From Sulfuriflexus sp. (lineage in GTDB: Bacteria; Pseudomonadota; Gammaproteobacteria; AKS1), in NCBI GenBank assembly GCA_023134145.1, contig JAGLUW010000026.1:1-64000 (forward strand): a stretch of 64,000 bases of DNA, given 5' to 3'. Below are positions 8,125 to 15,171 of the stretch, piece after piece. Positions within the stretch are counted from its first letter, which is position 1. Every line of letters begins with the position of its first letter. The translations under genes and the position numbers were made by a program. The notes beneath the pieces were generated by a model. The model searched no databases. It was not told where the DNA came from and was given only the letters and a program-made list of their open reading frames with translations.

Positions 8125-9102
8125 ATGAATCCCGCTTTTTCAGTTATATTTTTAACGACATTAATCGGCGTAGGCCAAGGCTTGTTTTTGGCACTCTACA
8201 CGGGTGAAAGTTACGCCATTGTTAATGTCTTGCCATCACAGTCACAAGATTTTTATGTTTGGGGCAGTGTTATCTCAGTTGCCTTTTTGATAGTTGGGTT
8301 GGTTGCATCGATCTTTCACTTAGGCCATCCAGAACGTGCATGGCGTTCAGCGGCAATGTGGCGCACTTCTTGGTTGTCACGTGAAGTGATCGTGTTGCCA
8401 ACCGTGATCGGTGCAATAACGGTTTACGGTCTAGTTCATTATATGGGCTGGGATCTAACAACCTTCGGTATTAAAACCGGTGTGGACGGTGATCTTACTT
8501 TGATACTTGGGCTTGGCGGTGTATTAGTTACCTTCTTGTTATACCTTTGTACCGGCATGATTTACGCCTGTATTAAATTCTTGCAAGAATGGGCAACACC
8601 CCTGACGGTAATTAATTACACCTTACTAGGTGGTGCATCAGGCTTTACTTTTGCCGCTGTATTTTCAGCCTATATGGCACCGAGCTTAGTTAATTTTTAT
8701 GCTGGTTGGGCGATTATTATTACGCTCTCTGCCTTGGTAACACGCGTTGCATCATTAATGCGTAATGCCAAGATTCGTCATAAGTCTTCATTAAAAACGG
8801 CCATTGGCGTGCGTGATGATCGTATTAAACAAACTGCGATGGGTTTTATGGGTGGCTCATTTAATACACGTGAATATTTCCATGGTATGTCGATATTATT
8901 TATGAAGTCGATTAAATGGATTTTCTTGGTATTGGTGTTTTTAGTGCCAGTAATTTTATTGAGTTTTGCGATTAGTCAAGGAAGTACCAATTTATTGATT
9001 GCGGCATTTGTGAGTCAGTATATTGGTTTGATTGCCGAACGCTGGTTCTTCTTTGCACAGGCAAACCATCCGCAAAATCTGTACTACCAAACAGTTGGTT
9101 AA
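8125..9102 (+). CDS. soeC: DmsC/NrfD-type membrane anchor SoeC
   Basis: A 325-residue, strongly hydrophobic protein with about eight membrane helices, of the DmsC type. The conserved block SIFHLGHPERAWRSAAMWRTSWLSREV (two parts, roughly residues 63-90) is typical of the quinone-reactive anchors of DMSO-reductase-family enzymes. It should hold SoeAB on the inner face of the membrane and reduce quinone. It is the last gene of soeABC; the next gene is convergent with only 19 bases between the stops, and no clear terminator is seen. Confidence 0.88.
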   Translation: MNPAFSVIFLTTLIGVGQGLFLALYTGESYAIVNVLPSQSQDFYVWGSVISVAFLIVGLVASIFHLGHPERAWRSAAMWRTSWLSREVIVLPTVIGAITVYGLVHYMGWDLTTFGIKTGVDGDLTLILGLGGVLVTFLLYLCTGMIYACIKFLQEWATPLTVINYTLLGGASGFTFAAVFSAYMAPSLVNFYAGWAIIITLSALVTRVASLMRNAKIRHKSSLKTAIGVRDDRIKQTAMGFMGGSFNTREYFHGMSILFMKSIKWIFLVLVFLVPVILLSFAISQGSTNLLIAAFVSQYIGLIAERWFFFAQANHPQNLYYQTVG

Positions 9103-9121
9103 TTAAAAGCGGAAAACTTAT

Positions 9122-9919
9122 TTAAGCTAAAATATCGACAGGATTAGATTCCCGTTCTGAATTGTCTGTTTCATTTTGAGCGGGACTGGTATTGGCGTTA
9201 TTCACTGCAGCATTATTGTTTATTTCATTTTGGCTTTGGTTCTGATTTTGGTTCTGACTTTGATTGGTACTATTCGGTTTTTCAGTTTGTGTTTCATTTG
9301 TACTTGTAGCGATATCGCTAAATTCATTTACGGCTGCTTGGCCGCGTTCTGCTTTTACTCGTTGTTCTATTATTTCAGCCTGTGCTTTTTGCTCGGTAGC
9401 AGCAGCATTGGCCGCGACGCTACGATCTTGTGCTGAAGGACTAGCCGGTGCTAAAGCTGCGCGACGAATTTGTTGAGCACGTTGAAGGGTCTTCTCAGGA
9501 TCGTTAGCGACGGTGGCGCTATTAATACCGACTTCACCACCAATCGCATAGCGTTGTCCATCCGGCCCTTGTTGATAAGTGAAACTGGCACCACCGGAGG
9601 CTAAATTTCCTGCGGCAGAAAGGTGTGCCTGTTCGTGCGCACGTACTTCACGATCTCGAGCTTTGAGTTGGTCGAGCACACGTTGTTCGGCAGGATCGAG
9701 ATCCGCTAAATTATTGGGTTTCTGGCTGCTTTGCTCGCGCGCTTGATCAGAACTTGGATTTTCAACTTTCTCACTTGTATTGACGACACGCGGAACCGTG
9801 GGTTTATCCTGTGTATCTTCAGAAGCAGGATTAATAGTTGTGGCTGTCGGTGCGGGTGGTGCAGGGGGTGTTAGGCGCGGAGCACTGATAGATACGGGAG
9901 CGAATGCCATATAGTTCAC
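9122..9919 (-). CDS. SprA-related putative metalloprotease
   Basis: A 265-residue protein with a conserved core at about residues 75-185 (LDPAEQRVLDQLKARDREVR, AHEQAHLSAAG, GGASFTYQQGPDGQRYAIGGEV), typical of the SprA-related/CJM1_0395 family. HEQAH fits the zinc-metallopeptidase pattern HExxH. The N-terminal 70 residues are Pro/Thr-rich and the C-terminal 60 are low-complexity Gln/Asn/Ser. No signal peptide is evident. It is convergent with soeC and shows no functional link to it. The precise role of the family is not known to me. Confidence 0.8.
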   Translation of the reverse strand: MNYMAFAPVSISAPRLTPPAPPAPTATTINPASEDTQDKPTVPRVVNTSEKVENPSSDQAREQSSQKPNNLADLDPAEQRVLDQLKARDREVRAHEQAHLSAAGNLASGGASFTYQQGPDGQRYAIGGEVGINSATVANDPEKTLQRAQQIRRAALAPASPSAQDRSVAANAAATEQKAQAEIIEQRVKAERGQAAVNEFSDIATSTNETQTEKPNSTNQSQNQNQNQSQNEINNNAAVNNANTSPAQNETDNSERESNPVDILA

Positions 9920-9971
9920 CTTATTCTCGATAACTTGCTAGGTTAACGGCCGTTTGGACGAAAAATGAAGG

Positions 9972-10868
9972 TTAATCGAGGGGATCACATAAATCGCCTA
10001 TATCGATAAAGCTGACAACATATCGCAGCAGAGAGGGATCTCGCAGAATACGTCGATGCCCCAAGCCTTCGGTTAAGACGAATTCAGGGTTTGGCCAACA
10101 TTCGCTGAGTTGTTCACTCTCCTGCCAATCCACCCAGCTATCATCTTTGTCGTGAATGATCAGCGAGCGTTCCACACCGCTATCGAGCGGATAGCTATCA
10201 GCAAATCGTTGCCAAAGTTCCGAGCCAATACGTTTCTCTAAGCGTTGTCTTAAATATTGCTCCGTGGCTTCGGGGATCAACATGGCTTGGCAATATCGTT
10301 CGATTAAATTGCTTAGTCCACCGGGGGAGCTAAGGGCGATTAGATTCTGTACCGCCATGCCACTGCTAATGGCTGCACTAACACCGGCAACGCCAAAGGA
10401 GTGTCCAATGACAGAATGAAAAGCCCCGTGCTTCTTTGCTAGCGCTTGAATCACATCGCTTATCTGCGCAAGGTGAGTTCGCGTGCCGTCGCTCTGGCCA
10501 TGCCCTGGGGCATCAAAGGTGATGACTCGGTAGCCAGCACTGAGTAGCGGATCGACAAATCTGCCCAGTTGCATGCCACGTCCATTCCAGCCGTGTACAA
10601 GTAATACGGTGGGTCCTTTGCCCCATTCCCACGCTTTAATCTTAATGCCGTTAACCGTAAGTGGGCACTCGCTTGCACGAAGTTGTAGGCGCAATTCACG
10701 GGCAGGAGGGTCGAAGCGATGTGTCTGAGACCAAAGCCGTAATGCCCACCAACTCATCAGCCGAGGCAGGCGCGTACCGAGCAAGCGAAATCCATAACGA
10801 TTTATCATCATGGCTAAGGGATGGTTATTGCGTAAGCTCGATGATTTTTTTGAGGTGTTCGTGCTCAT
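9972..10868 (-). CDS. Alpha/beta hydrolase
   Basis: A 298-residue alpha/beta-hydrolase-fold enzyme. VLLVHGWNGRG (about residue 90) is the oxyanion-hole strand, GHSFG (about 155) the nucleophile elbow with Ser, and GLGHRRILRD near residue 270 supplies the catalytic His; an Asp in IIHDKDDSWV (about 237) may complete the triad. No signal peptide, so cytoplasmic. The substrate cannot be read from the sequence. It is a single gene, with the DnaA-box region upstream and the SprA-type gene downstream on the same strand (52-base gap). Confidence 0.88.
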   Translation of the reverse strand: MSTNTSKKSSSLRNNHPLAMMINRYGFRLLGTRLPRLMSWWALRLWSQTHRFDPPARELRLQLRASECPLTVNGIKIKAWEWGKGPTVLLVHGWNGRGMQLGRFVDPLLSAGYRVITFDAPGHGQSDGTRTHLAQISDVIQALAKKHGAFHSVIGHSFGVAGVSAAISSGMAVQNLIALSSPGGLSNLIERYCQAMLIPEATEQYLRQRLEKRIGSELWQRFADSYPLDSGVERSLIIHDKDDSWVDWQESEQLSECWPNPEFVLTEGLGHRRILRDPSLLRYVVSFIDIGDLCDPLD

Positions 10869-11335
10869 AAAGTCCGTTTGTAGGAATGTAGTGCTTAAAC
10901 CACCAAGATACTAACCGAGCTCCCTGCTAGCAAGTGGCTCGGCAGTTTTTCTTCCGCTTCCGAGCTTATGTTGTTTAATTTATAGGCATAGCCACGGCAC
11001 TTTAATGGTGCAATATTAAGAGCTTTTTGGCTTCATCAGAAAAGGCTTATGCACAGGCCGTGGAACAATCATCACTTTTTACGGAGAATTCGCGTAAAAA
11101 ATGCTTTATACGCTATAAAAACCGTGAAACACCTTGATTTATATAGCAAAAACAGATTGTATGAAAAACGAACAGTTTAACAGAAATGCAATATATGATG
11201 TTAAAAATGCTTTTTAAATTAACTTAATCCACAGACTTATCCACAGAATTTGTGGATAACATGGAAACTTGAAAAGGACACAATGCCTTAGGTGATTTAA
11301 GTTAGAAATTAAATTAATTATGGCCGCTAAACAAT
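10869..11335. other. Gene-free region with a DnaA-box cluster
   Basis: A 467-base gap with no coding potential. DnaA boxes: TTATGCACA at 11047-11055 (fits TTWTNCACA), TAATCCACA at 11225-11233 (one mismatch), perfect TTATCCACA at 11237-11245 and perfect inverted TGTGGATAA at 11251-11259. The 150 bases between the first box and the others are very AT-rich. A possible weak hairpin, CCGAGC (10915-10920) with GCTCGG (10937-10942), is followed by T's at 10946-10950. The flanking genes are not those of a gammaproteobacterial oriC, so a DnaA-titration or DnaA-regulated site is more likely than the origin. Confidence 0.6.
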
Positions 11336-12652
11336 CTAAGCCGTGCGGTTAGGAATGGTGATGGAAACCAGCAAGCCGCCGTCAGAGCGGGAACTGAGAG
11401 TCAGTCTGCCAGCGTAGGCATTAATGATTTCTTGTACCACGGCGAGACCAATTCCTTGGCCGGTAATGGCTTCATCGGCACGGCCGCCGCGTTGCAGAAT
11501 GTGTTCAAGTTGCTCGGTGGGGATGCCCTGTCCGTCATCATGAAGTCTTATATTGAGTGCGTCGCCGATTTGTTCGGCATCGATGCTGATTACCTGTTGC
11601 CCCCATTTGCAGGCATTGTCGAGCAGATTACCAAACAGCTCGGTGAGATCGCCCTTATCCGCGCGAATCAGTAAATCCGTATCAACAGATACATTAAATT
11701 GAAGCTGCTTATCTCGATAAACCTTTTGTAAGGCATTCACCAAGCTATCAATAATAGGAAGTAATGAAATCGGCGCATTCAGCCCAGAGCGTCCGGCGGT
11801 GGCAGCGCGCTGCAATTGATAATCGATACTTTGTTGAATGCGGCTCACTTGTTCGCGAATAGTATTAGGGTCATCAATCGCACCCTGTAGCACCGCAAGA
11901 GGGGTTTTAAGGCTATGCGCCAAATCATCCAGCGCATGACGGTAACGTTGTTGTTGTGCGCGTTCATGGCTAAGTAGGGTATTCAGATTATCCGTGAGGC
12001 CGCGTAGTTCAGCAGGGTAGTCGGCACGCAGTTGTTCTTGCTGGCCTTGTTCAATATGCATGAGTTCATCGGCCACGGTACGCAGTGGTCGCAGCCCCCA
12101 ACGCAGGACCAATAACTGAGCGAGTAATAAGAGCACCGCCATGCCACCGAGCCAACCCCAAAGCGTTTTTCGGTATTGGTTTATTTGCGCGGTAAAACTG
12201 GTGGTGTCTTCAATCAGCGAGAAGGTCAGCAAGATACTTTCCGTTGCTGTTTGCCATTCGATACCGTAGCCAAGCACAAAACTATTGTCTGTTGCTAATA
12301 GTTCAAAGCGTTCTTCGCCAGGTTTTAGCTCGGAGATAAAGCTTGGCTTTGTAGAAATAAGCGATTGAGATTGCCAAACAGATTTCTTCTCGCGATAAAC
12401 ACTGGCATAAAGGCCACTGTCTGGTTGGTTGAGTCGTGTCAGTGCAGACTCAAGTGGTAAGTTGATCTTGCCCGTCTCACTTACATCGGTTTCACCAATA
12501 AGAAGATAGAGCTGGCCGCGTAGACGTTCTTGAATAGCCGTGCGAGCTGAATCTTCAAAGGCGCGATCTAAGGTCCAGCCAGTTAAAACCAAAAACACAC
12601 TGAGTACCAAGCCAGCACCAATTACTGTCCGTGTGTTGATCGACAGCTTCAT
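11336..12652 (-). CDS. phoQ: PhoQ-like sensor histidine kinase
   Basis: A 438-residue membrane sensor kinase. Membrane helices at about 10-28 and 165-187 flank a periplasmic sensor of about 135 residues; a HAMP-like linker follows. The phospho-acceptor motif DLAHSLKTPLAVLQGAI (about residue 245) is almost that of PhoQ. N box (NLLDNACKWG) and G boxes (DDGQGI, GQGIGLAVV) of the ATPase domain are intact. The gene overlaps the regulator gene by one base and is last in the four-gene operon. The name rests on the H-box and the paired regulator; the ligand (Mg, peptides, acid or another signal) is not shown. Confidence 0.88.
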   Translation of the reverse strand: MKLSINTRTVIGAGLVLSVFLVLTGWTLDRAFEDSARTAIQERLRGQLYLLIGETDVSETGKINLPLESALTRLNQPDSGLYASVYREKKSVWQSQSLISTKPSFISELKPGEERFELLATDNSFVLGYGIEWQTATESILLTFSLIEDTTSFTAQINQYRKTLWGWLGGMAVLLLLAQLLVLRWGLRPLRTVADELMHIEQGQQEQLRADYPAELRGLTDNLNTLLSHERAQQQRYRHALDDLAHSLKTPLAVLQGAIDDPNTIREQVSRIQQSIDYQLQRAATAGRSGLNAPISLLPIIDSLVNALQKVYRDKQLQFNVSVDTDLLIRADKGDLTELFGNLLDNACKWGQQVISIDAEQIGDALNIRLHDDGQGIPTEQLEHILQRGGRADEAITGQGIGLAVVQEIINAYAGRLTLSSRSDGGLLVSITIPNRTA

Positions 12653-13344
12653 TAGGTGCTTTGGCCACTTCCGCTAAGCGTAAACCGGTAACCGCGACCA
12701 CGCATGGTTTCAATAGGTTGTAGCTTGGTATCTGGGTCGAGCTTTTTGCGTAGCCGCCCAACCATAACTTCGATCACATTACTGTCGCGATCATCATCGT
12801 GGGGATACAAATAGTCGGCTAATGCTGACTTTGAAATAATCTCACCCGCATGGCGAATAAGGTGTTCGAGTAAACGATATTCAAAGGTGGTTAGTTCTAC
12901 ATTGCTGTCGTTGAGGCTAACTTGCTGCTTAGAAAAATCGATATTAATAGGCCCACAGCATAATTGGTCAGCAGTCGCGGTTGAGCTACTTCGGCGCAGT
13001 AATGCCCGCAAGCGTGCTATCAACTCCTCAAAATGAAACGGTTTGGTTAGGTAATCATCGGCACCGGCTTCAAGACCTGCAACCTTGTCTTGCCAGCTAC
13101 CACGTGCGGTTAGCACCAAGATGGGCAGCGTGTTGCCTTCTTCGCGAAGCGTGCGAATAACATCACTGCCGGAAAGTTTCGGTAGACCTAGGTCGACAAT
13201 AGCGGCATCGATAGGATATTCACGTGCGTTAAATAGACCGTCTTCACCATCACTGCAGCAGTCAACCATATAACCTTCGGCTTCAAGCTGTGAGCGTAGT
13301 TGCTCAAGGATGGTTTCTTCATCTTCTATAACAAGTACGCGCAT
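12652..13344 (-). CDS. phoP: PhoP-like OmpR-family response regulator
   Basis: A 230-residue response regulator: receiver domain (about 1-115) with acidic pocket IEDEE, phospho-acceptor Asp in AIVDLGLPKLSG (residue 51) and Lys in DYLTKPF, then an OmpR-type winged helix (about 130-225; VIEVMVGRLRKKL, RGRGYRFTL). It pairs with the PhoQ-like kinase through a one-base overlap. The operon promoter carries a direct repeat of the spacing used by PhoP, so it probably controls its own operon, with the secreted His-rich and PepSY proteins as first targets. Confidence 0.92.
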   Translation of the reverse strand: MRVLVIEDEETILEQLRSQLEAEGYMVDCCSDGEDGLFNAREYPIDAAIVDLGLPKLSGSDVIRTLREEGNTLPILVLTARGSWQDKVAGLEAGADDYLTKPFHFEELIARLRALLRRSSSTATADQLCCGPINIDFSKQQVSLNDSNVELTTFEYRLLEHLIRHAGEIISKSALADYLYPHDDDRDSNVIEVMVGRLRKKLDPDTKLQPIETMRGRGYRFTLSGSGQST

Positions 13345-13352
13345 AAATTAGC

Positions 13353-13637
13353 CTAACGAATACGTCCGGTGTTGGCGTTAACGTTAATAACGCGTACTAC
13401 ACCTCGACCAGTAAGGATCTTGATGCGATAAAAGGTTTTGTTTTTACGCTGAATAGTTTCAATAGCCAAGATACGGCCACCGAGTTCTTTGCGCACACGT
13501 TCAGCCGCTTCGTTTGGAGAAACGGTATTGTTTTTCGCAAGCAGCCCACCGTGCCAGTGTGAACGGTCAGCATGGCTTAGCGTTATTGGCAGGACAAATA
13601 ACAGCAAGCAAAGTAACGATGTTTTGAGAAGTTTCAT
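13353..13637 (-). CDS. Secreted PepSY-domain protein
   Basis: A small exported protein of 94 residues: signal peptide MKLLKTSLLCLLLFVLPITL ending SHA, then one PepSY domain (VSPNEAAERVRKELGGRILA, YRIKILTGRGVVRVINVNA). PepSY domains often sit next to two-component systems and are thought to inhibit or bind peptidases or sense envelope conditions. I chose the ATG at 13637 because it begins a proper signal peptide; an upstream ATG at 13673 would add 12 residues that spoil it. The gene is 8 bases upstream of the regulator and clearly co-transcribed. Confidence 0.85.
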   Translation of the reverse strand: MKLLKTSLLCLLLFVLPITLSHADRSHWHGGLLAKNNTVSPNEAAERVRKELGGRILAIETIQRKNKTFYRIKILTGRGVVRVINVNANTGRIR

Positions 13638-13736
13638 AGTTCTAGCATACACGTCTGAAACCACTCGAACCATTCTCTACACTTTCTATAAGCAGCATGA
13701 GATGAGGATGGCGAGTGGTTATCATGACAGCTGACA

Positions 13737-14036
13737 TTAAAATCGAAAGATGAGGTCGATGCCACTGCGGTGACCATAGTGACGGTAATCAGCACGACGG
13801 CTGTGACGATGATGGCTACGTCCATAATGTGAATCGTGATGGCGACGTTGGTGTCGACGGTGGCGTCTTTCTTCACGGTGTGAATTACGATAGCCATCAC
13901 GGTAACCGTGTTTGTAATTGTGACGTTCATAGGCATTGCCACAGCGGTCACTTGCCTGTGCGGTGTTGGAAATAAATACCGGTGCTGCAATGGTGGCTGC
14001 AAGAACCAAGCTAGATAAGATATTGCGAATTTTCAT
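13737..14036 (-). CDS. Secreted His/Arg-rich small protein
   Basis: A 99-residue exported protein with a signal peptide (about residues 1-28, ending AQA). The mature part is dominated by His, Arg and Tyr (for example EERRHRRHQRRHHDSHYG), with one Cys, and ends in the hydrophobic IDLIFRF. Such composition suggests binding of metal ions, anionic polymers or LPS, but this is only inference. It is first in the operon with PepSY, phoP and phoQ, has AAGGAG 8 bases upstream of its ATG, and lies directly behind the PhoP-box promoter, so it is the best candidate effector of the system. Confidence 0.82.
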   Translation of the reverse strand: MKIRNILSSLVLAATIAAPVFISNTAQASDRCGNAYERHNYKHGYRDGYRNSHREERRHRRHQRRHHDSHYGRSHHRHSRRADYRHYGHRSGIDLIFRF

Positions 14037-14098
14037 GGTGTGCTCCTTAAAATAGTTATTTTCATGATTCTGATCAGGTTTCCCTTGACCGTATGAGC

Positions 14099-14132
14099 AG
14101 ATTACAGAGGAGCGGCTGAACCAAAGCTGAAC
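14099..14132 (-). promoter_or_regulatory. PhoP-box-type promoter of the phoPQ-like operon
   Basis: On the minus strand the order is GTTCAG, 5 bases, GTTCAG, 11 bases, TAATCT. Enterobacterial PhoP boxes are (T/G)GTTTA-N5-(T/G)GTTTA placed 11-12 bases before the -10 box, so spacing and geometry match while the hexamer differs. The ATG of the first operon gene is about 60 bases beyond the -10. This predicts positive autoregulation. Confidence 0.65.
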
Positions 14133-14294
14133 AAATATTAAAAAAATAATTCATTATTATTCAATGAGTTGTGAAAATGTGGCGTTTTAGAAGGATTTTT
14201 ATGGCTAGGCTAAAAGGACTTTGCTTGTGGTACGGGCCACGAACAGGCAAAATGCGCGCTAATTTTCACGATCATATAAGGTAAGGAGCCATCC

Positions 14295-14942
14295 ATGAAA
14301 CTGATTCTTTTAGGCGCACCAGGCGCAGGTAAAGGTACCGTTGCAAAAATGCTGACCGAACTTGACGGTTCAGTACAAATCTCAACAGGTGATATTCTTC
14401 GCGGCGCTGTTAAAGCGGGCACAGACTTAGGTAAAGAAGCTAAGGGTTACATGGACGCGGGCGACTTGGTTCCAGATGCATTAATCATGGGCATCATGGG
14501 CGAACGTTTGTTAGAAAAAGATTGTGAGAAAGGTTTCCTACTTGACGGTTTCCCACGCACAATTCCACAAGCTGAAGAATTGAAAGTGTTACTCGAAAAA
14601 ATTGGTGTCACACTTGATATGGCAGTAAGTCTTGATGTACCACGCGATGTGATTTTAGATCGTTTGACTACACGTCGTACTTGTGAAAATTCTGATTGCC
14701 AAGCTATCTACAACACTAAGAGCAACCCAACTAAGGTTGAAGGTATTTGTGATAAGTGTGGTAGCAAAACTATCCAACGTGATGACGAAACTGAAGAAGC
14801 TATCAGCAACCGTCTTGAAACTTACCAAGAAAAAACTGCTCCACTGGTTGGTTTCTACGAAGGCGAAGGTATGTTGCTTTCAGTTAATGCAACATCAAGT
14901 GATGCTGTTGTTAAAGCGATTCAAGACGGCCTAGCTAAATAG
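14295..14942 (+). CDS. adk: Adenylate kinase, zinc-LID type
   Basis: A 215-residue adenylate kinase (ATP + AMP to 2 ADP) in the cytoplasm. The P-loop GAPGAGKGT is at 7-15, the AMP-binding block STGDILR at 30-36 and DGFPRT at 84-89. The LID (about 122-160) has four cysteines at 130, 135, 152 and 155, the metal-LID arrangement, whereas E. coli Adk lacks cysteines there. The first pair is spaced CX4C rather than the usual CX2C. A ribosome site AAGGAG lies just upstream, and a strong terminator follows, so it is transcribed alone. Confidence 0.96.
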   Translation: MKLILLGAPGAGKGTVAKMLTELDGSVQISTGDILRGAVKAGTDLGKEAKGYMDAGDLVPDALIMGIMGERLLEKDCEKGFLLDGFPRTIPQAEELKVLLEKIGVTLDMAVSLDVPRDVILDRLTTRRTCENSDCQAIYNTKSNPTKVEGICDKCGSKTIQRDDETEEAISNRLETYQEKTAPLVGFYEGEGMLLSVNATSSDAVVKAIQDGLAK

Positions 14943-14966
14943 TCTGACGTTTTCGTTTTAAAAGAG

Positions 14967-14998
14967 CGGGGTATGGTGAAAACCATGCCCCGTTTTTG
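14967..14998 (+). terminator. adk terminator
   Basis: The stem cggggtatggt / accatgccccg with a 4-base loop is followed by TTTTT. It lies 25 bases after the adk stop codon. Confidence 0.9.
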
Positions 14999-15004
14999 TT
15001 TGCC

Positions 15005-15032
15005 CGTCATTGTGAGCAGAGCGTGGCAATCT
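15005..15032. repeat. Fragment resembling a common interspersed repeat
   Basis: The word cgtcattgtgagcagagcgtggcaatct resembles the CGTCATTGCGAGC...GAAGCAATC repeats scattered between genes in many proteobacteria. Only one short copy is seen here, just after the adk terminator, so the call is tentative. Confidence 0.35.
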
Positions 15033-15171
15033 ATATTTTTGAATTTGGCACAGTCCAATCATTTATATCGTTTTATGCTTAGTGGGTTGTTATTGATCGA
15101 AAAGTGTCTTTTATGCAATAAGAGAATTATATCTAATCACATTAAATAGTTTTGATCAGCAGAACGATTTG

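Noticed and set aside
10869-11335. Chromosomal origin oriC
   Set aside because: DnaA boxes are present, but dnaA, gyrB, rnpA, mnmG or parAB genes are not nearby, and no clear 13-mer array is seen.
13634-14002. Thr/Val-rich open frame in another frame over the His-rich and PepSY genes
   Set aside because: Its composition is a by-product of the His/Arg codons of the real gene on the same strand; no ribosome site or family.
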